A stretch of DNA of 64,000 nucleotides. Origin: Isoetes taiwanensis (lineage: Eukaryota; Streptophyta; Lycopodiopsida; Isoetales; Isoetaceae). A model generated the notes under the pieces. It worked only from the letters and a program-made list of their open reading frames with translations, was not told the origin of the DNA and ran no database searches. The translations under genes were made by a program, and so were the position numbers. Shown piece by piece: positions 1 to 11,058 of the stretch. The number at the start of each line of letters is the position of its first letter. Within the stretch, counting starts at the first letter, position 1. The stretch covers positions 13,284,719 to 13,348,718 of the forward strand of contig JAJEKV010000040.1 in assembly GCA_021234155.1 (NCBI GenBank), in the 5' to 3' direction.

Positions 1-8
1 ACATCCCG

Positions 9-748
9 ATGGCAGGAAAGCAACAGTTAGAAGCCTTGCAGAGGATCGAGCAGCAGATGGGTGAGATGCATGCGCAGTCCCAAGGGCAGTATAAGCTCAT
101 GCAGGAATTGGCTGAAAAAATGAGCCAGGAAAATGGGGAACTTAAGAGACTTGTTCTGAAGCTCCAAAAGGAAGTGAAAGAACTCAAAAACAAAATCAGT
201 GATTGGAGGGCTCAAGAAGAAGATTTCGGAGAAGAGGAAGATTCAGAGGATAAGACAACAAAAATTGCTGTTACAATTGAGAACAAGGTAAATTTTTTTC
301 TTGAAGAAGAACGCAACAGGGCTGAGGAAAGGCAAAGGAAGACCAAGCAAGAGCAATCAGGAAACTTAATATCAAGCTAGTTGGTCTGGGAGAGGAAGAA
401 GAAAATGCAGAGAAGGCAGTCCAAACATTTTTCAAAGAAACCATGGCACTCCACGATCCTGGTTTCTGCAGTTGTACACGAATTGGACAGCGCCAAGAAG
501 GTAAATCTCGGGCCATAATTATTCGCTTCAAGGATGTTGAGGCTAGAAATCGGGTGATGCACAATAAAGACTGTTTGCGAGGTAAGCGAATATGGCTAGA
601 TGATGATCTAACTCCTGCTCAACAAGTAGAAATGAGATCTTTATTAACCAGGGTAAAGACTCTTAAGGCAGAAGGTGAACCAGCTTATCTATATGGTGGA
701 CGAGTATGGGTAAGGCCTGCACCAGAAGCAAAGGCAATCCCTGCATAG
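9..748 (+). pseudogene. LINE A ORF1 (coiled-coil RNA-binding protein)
   Basis: The first part (9-380) starts with MAGKQQLEALQRIEQQMGEM and has a heptad-like coiled coil over about residues 5-67, then an acidic stretch. A second frame, open from about 340 to 748, carries NIKLVGLGEEEENAEKAV, TRIGQRQEGKSRAIIIRF and RGKRIWLDDDLTPAQQ, the pattern of the RRM and C-terminal domains of L1-type ORF1 proteins, which trimerise and bind LINE RNA. One frameshift near 350 separates the two. The stop at 746-748 is followed almost at once by the ORF2 endonuclease start. Confidence 0.75.
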
Positions 749-760
749 GGAGATGCGACC

Positions 761-3700
761 CTCAGGTGTTGTGTTTGGAATGTGAATGGCCTTAGCAACT
801 GGAAAATGATTTCAGTGATGAAAATGTTAGAGGAGATAGATATGGGAGCATGAGAGCAACAGATTAGATGAGCTTGTAGGTTTTACAAAGCTGATCACTC
901 TCTGGAATGAGAGAGGTTGTAGCAGACGAGGTTTTGGTGGCATCGCATGCTACATTAGGAAGGAGAAAACTAAATATCTTAGAGTCTCTAAAGTGAGCAA
1001 ATACAATCAGTTCTTATGGCTGGAAATACTTGGGTCAAATGTCTTTTTAGCGGCTGCATACTTTGCTCCTCTTCAGTCTCCCGGGATATATGATAACACA
1101 GAGCTAAGCCTTCAAGATCCCTTCATGCATTTAGCCAAAGATATTGCAGAATATGTTCAGAAAGGAGAAGTAATCCTTCTTGGTGATTTCAATGCTAGGA
1201 TCAGCAACCAACAAGCCCGAATCTTTAAAAATGACCCTTCTGACATAAGGATGGAAGAGATATGCATTCAGAAGCTAGGATGGGACCGAACATCTCTAGA
1301 TATGTGCGGAAATCAAATGGGCTCCTATTTGATTCAGCTATGTGAAACATTTAACATGCTTTTGTGTAATGGATCAGCTAGATACCCAAGTACATCTGAT
1401 TTCACTTGCCATAGACCAAATGGTGACAGTGTAGTCGATTATCTTATACGTACACATGGGGCAGAAGAGTATGTGCAGAAATTTGAACTTGTAGAGCAGC
1501 CAGAGTTAGATCACGAAGCAATTTTGTTTCAAGTTAAGGTGGAACATAAAGAAACAAGAAAGAAGATGAGGCAAGGCAGAATTAGAATTCAGGCTGAGCA
1601 GTACACAGCAACAGTTACCGACATCAGCTTTGGAAATCAGCTTTTTCTTGATATTATATTGAAGGCAGGCACCCAAGTGTTTGGTCAATCCAAAGGAGGT
1701 AAATCAAGGAAATGCACTAAGGCTTGGTTTGATGAGGAATGCAATAAGTTGCGAAAATCTTTCTACAGTTCATACGATAAACAAAAAGCAAGGAAGCTCT
1801 TCAAGAAAGTGATGAAAAGAAAGAAGGAGGCTTGGGAAATCTAGATGGCAAGTAAAGCTAGTTGAAGATCTCAATAATGACCCAAGGAAATTTTGGAAAT
1901 ACACTCGGAAACCAGACACATTTTTGGGAAACTTCTCGCGAAGGGACCTCTTAGAGTATGCAAATGAATTATATAATCTGCCAAGCAATGAAGGAATGGA
2001 ACTTATTGAAGGAGAAATAGTAGATGCTTTCACTATAGAAGACATCAAAATGGCTCTTAAACGTATGTCGAACGGAAAAGCTAGAGATTCGCTGGGTATG
2101 GCCACCGAGTTTCTCAAATGGGGAGGGGACATTGTAGCTGCACAAATAACAGACTTGTTCAATTGTGTGCTACGATATGGATTTCCGAATCAGTGGTGTC
2201 TTAATCGGATTATCCCTATCCATAAAGCTGGGGATAAAGATTGTGTGAAGAATTATAGGACCATCATGGTTAGTAGTGTGATGGCAAAACTATTTGGAGC
2301 GGTGTTGGAAAAGAAAATTGGATCGTGGGCAGAAACACGAGACATCAGAGCCACGGGACAAGCTGGTTTTCGCCCCGACCATTCAACTATAGACCACCTG
2401 GTTACTTTACGAGTGATTGCGGAAGGATCCAAGGGAGCAGGTAAGGCACTTTTTTGTTGCTTTGTTGATTTTGCGAACGCATTTGATCGTGTTCCGAGAG
2501 GAAAACTTGGTGCCAGATTAAAGCAGTTAAAAGTTCCCATTGAGCTAAGACAAGGAGTAGCTAAGGTGTCAGAAGGTACTTGCTGAATTGTCCTTTCCAT
2601 TAAACGGACCAGAGAAGATTGACTGTAATGTAGGTGTCAAACAAGGATGTCCATTGTTGCCAACATTATTTGGTTTGTACATTGATGATTTAGAAAAATG
2701 GCTTATCAGAGAAGGTGGAGATGGAGTAAACCTTGTTGGATATGTCATCAACATCCTACTGTATGCCAATGACGTGGTATTACTTTCCAGAACAGAGATG
2801 GGATTGCAGAAACAGTTGATCACATTGGAGAATTTCTGTAAGGCATCAGGCATGACTGTGAACAAAACAAAAACGAAAGTGATGGTGGTTGGGACCAGAA
2901 AATCCGTAAGCATGACACTGGAAGGAGAAACCTTAGAGCAAGTAAGGCAGTATAAATATCTTGGTTTGGATTTCTCAAATGATTATAAGTGGAATACAGG
3001 AGTTCAAAAACGAGTCACTGGAGGTATGAGGGCATTGTATGGTATCATGAGCATTTGGAGAAACATGAATATAGATAAATGGGATATCAGGAAATTGATG
3101 TACAAGACGCTAGTGCAAACAGTTATACTGTATGGCTCCCTAGCATGGAGTCCAGGTCTTTCCAGACGTATGTGGAAGGAGGTAGAAAAGGTTCAGAAAA
3201 GGTTTATTCTTGAAGAGTTAGGGGTGAAACAGCAAACGCCTTATGCCATGCTACTTGCTGAAACCGGATTACTGCCATTGGAAGCAGAGGCTCTCTGTCA
3301 GACTCTTGAATACCTTCGACGTATCAAAGATCTAGAACCCAGTAGGATTCCTCACCGTGCATTACTGGAATCATCAAAACAAAATTGTCCAGGGTGGTAT
3401 AAGCAGCTCGCTTGTTGGGCAGACCAATGGGGGATTGACGTAAATAGTTTGCCCTATACTCACATTGGCATGAGAGACTTGATCACAGAGCAGGTAACTA
3501 GAAAGCTATGGTGTGATTGTGGGGTGAAGATGGATTTTTATAAAAAGGAAGTGAATCCCATGCTGGTATATGCTGGACAAGACTATTTGAATGCAAATCT
3601 TGGAAAAGGGAAACAGAAACTCATAGCTCAGACTAGATTGAGCTCCCATGGGCTAGAGATCGAGATGGGACGAGAAGAAGGCACTCCAAGGTGGCAAAGA

Positions 3701-3775
3701 ATCTGTCCTTGTTGTTGGAGGATGGTTGTAGAAGATGAGCAGCATGCCTTTTTAGAATGTCCAAACTTTATTTAA
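761..3775 (+). pseudogene. LINE A ORF2: endonuclease, reverse transcriptase, zinc-knuckle tail
   Basis: Endonuclease motifs are WNVNGL near 777, VILLGDFNAR near 1170-1200, SVVDYLI near 1430 and LDHEAI near 1507. RT motifs follow: KDCVKNYRTIMVSS near 2240, GQAGFRPDHSTIDHL near 2356, CFVDFANAFDRVPR near 2459, GVKQGCPLLPTLFGLYIDDL near 2632 and LLYANDVVLLSRT near 2755. The tail has CPCCWRM...EDEQHAFLECPNF (3700-3770), the C-terminal CCHC-like knuckle. The frame shifts between EN and RT and again near 2580. The catalytic YADD is YAND, which removes a metal-binding aspartate. The strand switches frames but the motif order is unbroken, so this was a single polyprotein. Confidence 0.88.
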
Positions 3776-3998
3776 GAGAGGAGTTTGATATCCATACAAC
3801 ATCCTTTTCTGAAATTTTGATGCTTGACCCATCAAAGATAGGGGGCATTCTCCAGGCTTGGTGGGCGCACAGACAAGTCACTATTGATCTTCTCCAGTTT
3901 GTGGAGTTCTTTGAGTCATAGTTTAATATGTCCAATTTTTTATACAATGTACTAGTTTTTGTCGCCAAATGGACCTGAGGGTCTTCAAACGACGTGAC

Positions 3999-4000
<2 letters not shown>

Positions 4001-4040
<40 letters not shown>
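4001..4040 (+). repeat. (CAAT)10 LINE A 3' tail
   Basis: Ten perfect CAAT units directly follow the LINE A 3' untranslated region. Different LINEs in this window carry different tails: (TATTC)n and (TTA)n elsewhere. Confidence 0.9.
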
Positions 4041-4415
4041 TTGACAGAATTCAAACGCATAAATTGAAGTTGGACGAGAGCCTTGTCTGAGATTGCAGAG
4101 TTTTGTGACTGTTATGCATTGTCGATATGTGTTTTCAAAGCATGCTTCGAGCTCTGCAGTGAAAGGAGCAAAGTCCTACAACTCTGGGGCTCCTTTCTCC
4201 AATAAAGGAGCAAACTATCTTGGAAGTCATAAGAGTGCCGTCGAACTATACAAATATACATATTATGTAATACATATATAAGTCAAGCGAGTGTTTGGGA
4301 TATAGATGATCCCGCACATCTATGACCTGAATATATGACCCCAGCATCCGTACTAGAGCCGTGCTCAGTATCACATGTAGTGGTGGATGGCCAGGCCTGA
4401 CTAGTTCAGTATAGC
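4041..4415. other. Unassigned spacer between LINE A and Helitron relic
   Basis: No recognisable coding region. It is AT-rich with short ATATA runs near 4255-4280. It may be flanking DNA or decayed Helitron sequence. Confidence 0.4.
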
Positions 4416-5420
4416 ATGTCTATACACCAGACAACTCTGGAGGGCATGGCATTCATCCTCAATGACTCCTATTTGAAAAAAGAGAGGCTCGCACATGTGC
4501 CGACCCCAATGATGCATAAACATGTTTATGAAGCATTGGATAGGACACTCCGTGGCATGATGTCATGTGACAAATTATTTGGGGGACTCGTTATTTTGGG
4601 AGGAGATTTTTTCTAAGTTCCACCCGTGGTTCCAAAGAAAAATCAATCCCAAATTGTGCATGCTTCCTTGAAGTACTCTTACATATGGGATCATGTCGAA
4701 GAATATAAGCTCGACATAGATATGTAGGCAATAAACAATTGAGAAAAGAAAAATGCGTTTGCTGACTATCTTCTACGAGTTGGAGATGGACTTAAAACCA
4801 CTATATCAACATTGGATCGGATGTAGTATGTTTTCTCGAAGAAATTTGTGTCAAGTCATAAGACTTAAATGACTCGCTTGCCATGGCATTCCTTGATATT
4901 TTAATAAATTATAAAATTGTATCCTGTTGGGTGCAAAGGGCAATCCTTATGCAATTAAATAAGGATGCAGACGAAGTAAACAAGATGATAACATACTGCG
5001 ACACCAAACGACTATTACAGTGCTGTTGATGGGAATGACGCAGGGGTTTATCCTACTGAATTTTTATATTCCCAAACTCCAAGTGAGATGCCTCTGCATC
5101 AATTGATATTGAAGATTGGTATTTGTCATCTTACTAAGGTCTGTTTCTACATGTAAGAGACTCTACAATGGCACCCGCCTCATTATATGTGCATTGGAAA
5201 GGCGTGTTATAGATCACTGAAAAGAATATTGGAAGCGGTGTTCATATTTTGAATTTCTTTGATACCTAGCAATGCAAAACTCCCATTCTAGTTGAACGCA
5301 TGCAATATCTATTATGTCCAGCTTTTGGTATGACAATCAAGAAGTTCCATGGCCAAATAATCCAAATAGTTGGAGTTGGCCCTGTGAGAAGAGAACCAAT
5401 CAATCCGACTTGTTCCTGGA
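4416..5420 (+). pseudogene. Helitron Pif1-like helicase relic
   Basis: The translated string PMMHKHVYEALDRTLRGMM (about 4507-4563), followed by KLFGGLVILGGDFF and VPPVVPKKNQSQIVHASLKY (4570-4670), matches the Walker B and following region of Helitron Pif1-family helicases, which unwind DNA in rolling-circle transposition. Further downstream NGTRLIICALERRVID (near 5165) and CPAFGMTIKKFHGQ (near 5310-5350) match the late helicase motifs. The Walker A part, the DE of Walker B and the Rep nuclease are not visible, and several stops interrupt the frame. It is a fragment of an old autonomous Helitron, or what is left after partial capture. Confidence 0.78.
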
Positions 5421-5875
5421 CCGTGGGATATTATTGAGGATGGAGCTAGATAACAAGCCTGGTCTGATTAAAAAAAACCATGAAGCTTGGACCAAGTGCC
5501 GTCAAACTATTTAGATAGGATTTATAGTTTTTCTCGCCAAAATGTCTGCACCACTTAGATGCACCGTTTAACGATGTACATGCCATTTCAGAATCGTGTC
5601 CCTTCGGTACTAGAATATGCTACAAAAAGAGAGCTCTAGAAGGAGCTCTAGTGTTGCAAAGTTTTTAGTGACATTTGGTACTTCCAGTTTTGTTAGTTAC
5701 GTATAGCCTACTTTGAAGAAAACATACATGATATGGTTGTGCTAGAGACATGGGAAGATGGTAGTGATGGATATACTTTCCTGCGGCTTGTTCATATTAT
5801 GTAAGCACGACCAACCTCCATTCTTAATTATCTTCTTTGGCTAGTTTGTTTTGTTGATACAACTATACACAATAT
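5421..5875. other. Unassigned stretch between helicase and TBCC relics
   Basis: I see no domain here. The 3' edge reads tgcaatgcag, a plausible splice-acceptor remnant in front of the TBCC exon, so part of it may be intron of the captured gene. Confidence 0.35.
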
Positions 5876-6245
5876 GTGTTTCAAATGCAATGCAGTGTAC
5901 AAAGGCCATGTGCAGATGCTTTAGAAGAGTGTGGATTTGTTCATAACATGTACTCCATAAACAATAAAAAGGATATGGTAGTTGTTCAGAATGCAGAGAG
6001 CTTAGATATAAAAGAAATGGTTCTTGCTGATCTAACTACCTGCACGACATATTTGAAGGGGAGTTTCAGGCATTATATTCATTTGAAACAATGCAAAATG
6101 TATGCTAGCCCTGTAACAAGCTCTGTCTTATTGGAGGAAGTAGACAATTGTGTATTCATGTCACCAAATCAAGACTAAAACAACTTCTTCTATTTGAGCG
6201 TTCATAGTAGGTAGGCCCATAGTTGAATTTATAATAGGTGTAAGA
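5876..6245 (+). pseudogene. Tubulin-binding cofactor C (TBCC/C-CAP domain) fragment
   Basis: The frame reads ESLDIKEMVLADLTTCTTYL, KGSFRHYIHLKQCKMYASPV and TSSVLLEEVDNCVFM. This is the beta-helix repeat of the TBCC domain, where rungs carry L.DC.VYLKGS, NCK.Y.GPV and GSV.IE.V..C.F. In plants this protein acts in tubulin folding as the GTPase-activating cofactor of the beta-tubulin complex. Beyond the stop near 6176 a shifted frame still resembles the HQIRIH...LRVHSRPI end of the domain, so at least one frameshift is present. Only the C-terminal domain is here, in front of a PPR and a PFK relic, which suggests capture of gene pieces. The GTPase-stimulating arginine cannot be confirmed. Confidence 0.7.
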
Positions 6246-6330
6246 TTTGCTGGTATATAACTTGATCTCAGCTAGGTTTTATACCATGGTAAATTTCTTA
6301 TGCATTTTACTTACATTGGAAAGATCTTAT

Positions 6331-6430
6331 TTTTGGGTTGCCCCTAAGGGGGCAAACCCTTGTTTATGTGGGGTTTTGGCATATCCTAGGTATATGCTAG
6401 AATATCCCTAGGATATGCTGGTGACTGCAA
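6331..6430 (+). repeat. Double-hairpin repeat, copy 1
   Basis: A 100-bp unit with two inverted repeats: GGGTTGCCCC / GGGGGCAAACCC and CATATCCTAGG (6380-6390) / CCTAGGATATG (6407-6417). A second copy in the same orientation lies at 10961-11058, so the two bracket the PPR and PFK relics. Hairpin ends recall Helitron 3' ends or MITEs, but I cannot fix the boundaries. Confidence 0.75.
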
Positions 6431-6518
6431 ACTTATGATTGGCTGTAAACTCTCGGTCACTTACTTGCTGGTGGGCAGCCCGCTCTAAACAAAGCTAACC
6501 GAATCGTGATCCAGCCTT

Positions 6519-6547
6519 TTAACTTCATTGGCACATGCTCATTTAGG
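6519..6547 (+). repeat. 29-bp direct repeat, left copy
   Basis: Identical to 7861-7889. The sequence just upstream is also similar in both places (gaatcg..atccagc). The pair flanks the PPR relic and looks like a duplicated target or a recombination scar. Confidence 0.8.
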
Positions 6548-6738
6548 AACCGACCGGTATAATGTCTCAATTTCTTAATCCCTATCATCGGCAACAAGAT
6601 CAAGTCCTCAGATGTGCTTCTATTCCGATTATCAACTAAAAAACTTGACGACGGTAGGAACAGAAATTTCTTTTCTAATGGCGACCAAATTTTGGAAACA
6701 AGACTTAGGTTAAACTAGGGAAGAAAGCGTTAAAACCT

Positions 6739-7864
6739 TTGACTCTCGCTTCTTTATTAAGAAGATGGGGCTTATATGAAGAATTTGTCCGAGGGAAAAC
6801 GAAAGTACACGATTACATCAAAGAAATGGGTCTTGAAGGGGATACATTTATCGGAAACCATCTTTTGGACATGTATAGAAAATGTGGGAATTTGCCAATG
6901 GTATGGACGGTATTTGATCAATGCCTAACAAAGATGTTGCTTCATGGACAAGCATTATTGGGGTTTATGCACAACATGGAGAATTTAAATTGGCACTCGA
7001 TTGTTTTGCCAAATGCGTGACTGTGGTGTCCAGTTGGACAAAATTACGTTAGTTTCCATTCTCATTGTCCGCCAAGATCCGACCGCTTTGGCTGATGGAA
7101 AGCTCATCCATGCCCTTATTCTAGATAATGGATTTGAGGGTGACTTAGTTATCGGTAATGCACTTGTCAACATGTATGCAAATTGCCAAACTTTATTAAA
7201 CGCATGGTTAGTATTTCGAGAGCATTCCACAAAGAGACGGATTTCATGGACTATTATAGTCGCAGCTACCTTGATCGGGGGCAAAGCAGAGTGGCTCTTT
7301 AGGTTTTGAAAGAAATGCACAACGAAGGAGTGATGCCGGACATGATCACTTTTATAACTATCCTTAACACATGTGCCACTGATGCTAAGCTAGCAGAAGG
7401 AAAAATGATCCATGCATATCTAATATGTGGCAACTTTAAGCCAGATGTTGTCATTCACACTGCCTTAATGAACATGTATGGGAAATGTGGGGGTCCACAG
7501 ATGCATAACACGATATTTCCAAAGATATACATTTGCGTAATGTGGTTTCTTATAATACAATGATCTCTCGTGGTATGTCGGTTACCGGTCGGAGAAGGAA
7601 GCAATTGAACTTTATCAAGCAATGTACGACCAGGGATTGAAGTCAAGCAAGATCACATTCATCACTACCCTCAAAGCATGCTCTGGCTTAATGTCCTTGG
7701 CAAGTGGCAAGTTTGTTCATGCTTGTGTCATAATTGATGCATTTGATCTAGATCTCGTGCTAGAAAATGCGCTTATTAATACGTATGGACTACAGAAATA
7801 TAGAAAGATGGAAGACTCTAGGTATGCCTTATCCTTCTTCAACAGAGAATCGCATCCAGCTTAA
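6739..7864 (+). pseudogene. PLS-class PPR protein gene relic
   Basis: Several broken frames together show typical pentatricopeptide units of about 35 residues: GLEGDTFIGNHLLDMYRKCG, FEGDLVIGNALVNMYANC, GVMPDMITFITILNTCATDA, PDVVIHTALMNMYGKCGG and SSKITFITTLKACSGLMSLA. Such proteins bind organelle RNA one base per repeat and act in editing, splicing or stability in plastids and mitochondria. The alternating lengths and the MYGKCG signature fit the P-L-S subfamily. No E or DYW end is visible and there are several frameshifts and stops, so it is a dead partial copy. No introns are seen. Flanking 29-bp direct repeats suggest that it arrived as a unit. Confidence 0.85.
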
Positions 7865-7889
7865 CTTCATTGGCACATGCTCATTTAGG
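7861..7889 (+). repeat. 29-bp direct repeat, right copy
   Basis: Identical to 6519-6547, directly after the PPR relic and before the PFK relic. Confidence 0.8.
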
Positions 7890-8148
7890 CATCACTGCCT
7901 TGAAGGATCTACATTTCAATGAAATATATTTTTCTCGGATTTCGAGGCTTTGTCTCATGCTAGCAAAAAGGCAAGATTCTAAACTCCATGGTGTTTGTTC
8001 ATTTCTAGCTTTTTTATGTTATTATGTGATTCATTTAGTGCATTCCTATTGCACATACAAATGTGCTTCTAACAGTTTCATATATAGTATCTCTTTAAGG
8101 TTATAATATTTAAATGCAATTAACAGAAAGATCTTTCCATTTGCAGGC

Positions 8149-10240
8149 AGTATTTTGTTGAGGATGATGATGTTGTCTCTAAAGACGTGAGATTTATTTG
8201 AATTAGTGGAATATCTTCTTGTACATTTTGACTGATTCAAATGTATCTCTACAGATTGTTGTGAAACTTTCTACAGTTCATAATGGCGTGCATTTTCAGC
8301 ATGCAGGCCCACGAGACAAGCTGGTTTGTAGTGTCAATTCATTCTGTGATTTGTAGCTGATCGGTTGATATGACTTCCCCTCGTATGTGGCAGATCTATT
8401 TTAAACCAGAAGAAGTGCGAGCTTGCATAGTAACATGTGGAGGTTTATGCCCAGGCCTCAACACTGTCATTAGAGAGATTGTTTGTGGCTTGTGGACTCA
8501 ATATGGGGTTCATGATATTCTTGGCATAGAAGTAAATGGAAGCTGACTTTTCTTAAGTTTGAGTATGGGTCTCTGCAATTCATACTTCATTTGCCCTATC
8601 ACTGTTTCTGCCAGGGAGGCTATAGAGGCTTTTATTCGCGCAATACAATACCTTTGAATCCAAAGTTGTAAATGATATACACAAACGTGGAGGCACAATC
8701 TTAGGCACATCAAGAGGCGGTCATGAAACATCAAACATAGTGAACATCATTGAAGATAGGCGCATTAACCAGGTATTTGACACTTTCATTTTTTTGCTTC
8801 GGGGTGTGTGCTCTAATTTAGCATGAAATGTCACTATATAGGTGTGTATAATTGGTGGCGATGGAACACAAAAGGGAGCTAATGTCATATATGAGGTAAC
8901 ATGAGATTAGCTATTTGAAATATAGTGAGCTGATCTTTATTTTGTACATCACCTCTGCTAAAAGCCAATATAGAAAAGTAATGTTATCCACAATTTTGCA
9001 ATGTCTCTTCGATTATGTGTCTTGCTAGGGTTATTTTTCACAATATCTCTTATACATTTTCGTAGGAGCTTAGAAAGCGCAGCTTGAAGGTGGCAGTTGC
9101 TGGAATTCCCAAAACAATCGACAATGACATTGCTGTAAGTAGTCTTTACAATTGCACAGACTAGTGGATGGCAATTATCTATAATGTTTTCCTATTTATG
9201 TACAGGTCATTGATAAGTCATTTGGATTTGATATTGTGTTGAAGAAGCCCCCAGGCAATAAATCTTTGCTCATACGTAAGCTCAAAGCACCCACAATGGA
9301 ATAGGCCTTGTGAAGTTGATGGGTCGTTATAAAGCAAAGTATGTGAAATACATTTTTAAGATAGAATTGTTATATGCAAGACACAAGTTCTCATATCTAC
9401 AATTACAAAGTTATATTGCAATGTATGCAACCCTTTGCGAAGTCGTGATGTGGTATGTCACCGGGACAAAGACCCCATTTAGTTGAATTTGGTCTTCCAA
9501 GGACTTACACGTTTTCCTCCGTGATTGCCGTTTGGTTCCGAAGTGCCTTTCTACTTAGAAGGAAAAGGTGGACTTTATGAATATGCTGAAAAAAGCCTAC
9601 GAGAAAATGGGCACATAGTTATCATTGTTGCGTATGAGTGGGCGGGAGCTAATGGCTGAAAGTATTGGCACCGCCAATGGTCCTTTGGATGCCTCCGAAA
9701 CAGATTACTTTTAGATGTCGGCTATTGGCTTTCTCAAACGCTAAAGGTTATGCGTTGTTTTTCCGTCATTATTGCTTTATCGGGCATATATACTTGGGTT
9801 CATAGTGTATGTATTTTTCAGAGCATTTTGAGACAAAGAACGAAGTCTGTCAGTCTAAAATATATAGGTATGGTGTTTTTGTAAATAGATAATAACAAAT
9901 ATTTTAATTTTGGCATCATTTAATGACGTAACCAACGCACATGATCCGGGCTATTCCTAGCAATGCATCGATAATGTCTATTGCACGCTGTTTGCTCATA
10001 GTGCAATTCATGGGGCTATGGTTTTACTTGGTTTTTACAGTTGGGCTGTTAATGGAAGGCATGCTTACCTTCCAATCCCTATAAGCAACCCTTCCAACTG
10101 GAGCTTCCTTAATTTGTATTGATTATTGCATAACATGATTTTTTCGTAGAATGCATAATTACCGGAGACCCAAAGACGGGTAAATACTGGCGATAGAATG
10201 TGGGCTAGGCTACTTTCTTCAACCAACTAACCCGATTTCC
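8149..10240 (+). pseudogene. PFK: ATP-dependent 6-phosphofructokinase gene relic with introns
   Basis: Exon-sized blocks appear in gene order, separated by gt..ag spacers: RQYFVEDDDVVSKD (8149), IVVKLSTVHNGVHFQHAGPR (8257), [20 protein letters not shown] (about 8395), [20 protein letters not shown] (about 8613), VCIIGGDGTQKGANVIYE (8842), LKVAVAGIPKTIDND (about 9085), VIDKSFGFD (9206), HNGIGLVKLMGRYKAK (about 9290), [18 protein letters not shown] (about 9640), [17 protein letters not shown] (about 9970) and DRMWARLLSSTNQP (about 10190). The ATP-site GGDGT and the substrate-site PKTIDND are still readable. The pattern is that of plant cytosolic PFKs, which phosphorylate fructose-6-phosphate in glycolysis. 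Frameshifts and stops in the second half, and no visible first exon, make it a pseudogene. Retained introns mean that it was copied as DNA, not from mRNA. Confidence 0.85.
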
Positions 10241-10499
10241 TAAAATATGAGAAAGTAATGGAAACAAAACGGAAGAAAGATTCGATTAAGGACTTTAAGA
10301 ACTTTCGTGTTCTTAGTGCGACTTCTCATTGTTTCTTTAAAGACACCGATGACTCAAATGGTTCCCTCTTAATTGAGAAACAAGTCTCCGCTCTAAGAAA
10401 GGTTCAGAAAAAGCATTTGGTGACGCCCCAGTAGACATATGGCTCGAATGTATTGTGGCAAACACACAAAATTTTGACGATTTGAAGTTTCGCATCACC

Positions 10500-10740
10500 G
10501 GGCCGTTTATTGTGTCATGATAGTTATTGTGAAATAAGAAGAGTATTTTCTATTGAGATGTTTGCAATCTACGTTAATGATGGGTATTTAAGAGATGTTC
10601 CTGTACTGCCGGTCGTTTATTGTGTCATGATAGTTATTGTGGAATAAGAGATGTTTGCAATCTATGTTAATATTAGGTGTGGGTGTTCAAGAGATGTCTA
10701 TGTTAATAATATGGGTGTTCAAGAGATGGGAGTAAACTAA
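10500..10740 (+). repeat. Imperfect tandem duplication, about 105-115 bp unit
   Basis: The block at about 10503-10600 (tttattgtgtcatgatag, then atgtttgcaatct, then gttaat) recurs at about 10616-10715, followed by a shorter third piece ending in gggtgttcaagagatg. No coding potential seen. Confidence 0.7.
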
Positions 10741-10960
10741 TCTCCATATATTATTATTTAATTTTGGTTTTCACTTCATCGAGATTGGTTGAGTAGATTG
10801 GTCGAAGTTAAAGTCGTTATAGGAAGAAATAGCTGGAAGCATATGAAGAAAAGAAAAATGTGTTTTGGTTTTCGGCATATAATACGAACCGTGATCCGGG
10901 GCTCAAACTATTGGAGCAAATGTCATTCGGTTAGGATTAATTTTGTCACTTTTTGTAATT

Positions 10961-11058
10961 TTTGGGTTGCCCTAGGGGCAAACCCTTGTTTATCTTGGGG
11001 TTTCGCATATCCTAGGTATGTGCTAGAATATGTCTAGGATATTGGTGATCGCTCCAAA
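10961..11058 (+). repeat. Double-hairpin repeat, copy 2
   Basis: Direct-orientation copy of 6331-6430; both inverted repeats are kept in slightly changed form (GGGTTGCCC/GGGGCAAACCC and ATATCCTAGG/TCTAGGATAT). Confidence 0.72.

Larger units (their letters stand above)
1..4040 (+). mobile_element. LINE A, near full-length non-LTR retrotransposon (dead)
   Basis: The element holds a coiled-coil ORF1, an apurinic-type endonuclease, a reverse transcriptase and a C-terminal zinc-knuckle region in the usual LINE order, and ends in a (CAAT)n tail at 4001-4040. The 5' end lies at or beyond the window edge. ORF1 resembles L1-type ORF1 (coiled coil, then an RRM-like part), which suggests an L1-like clade, but the tail is a tetranucleotide repeat instead of poly(A). 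Reading frames are interrupted in several places and the RT catalytic motif is altered, so it is an old copy. Confidence 0.9.
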
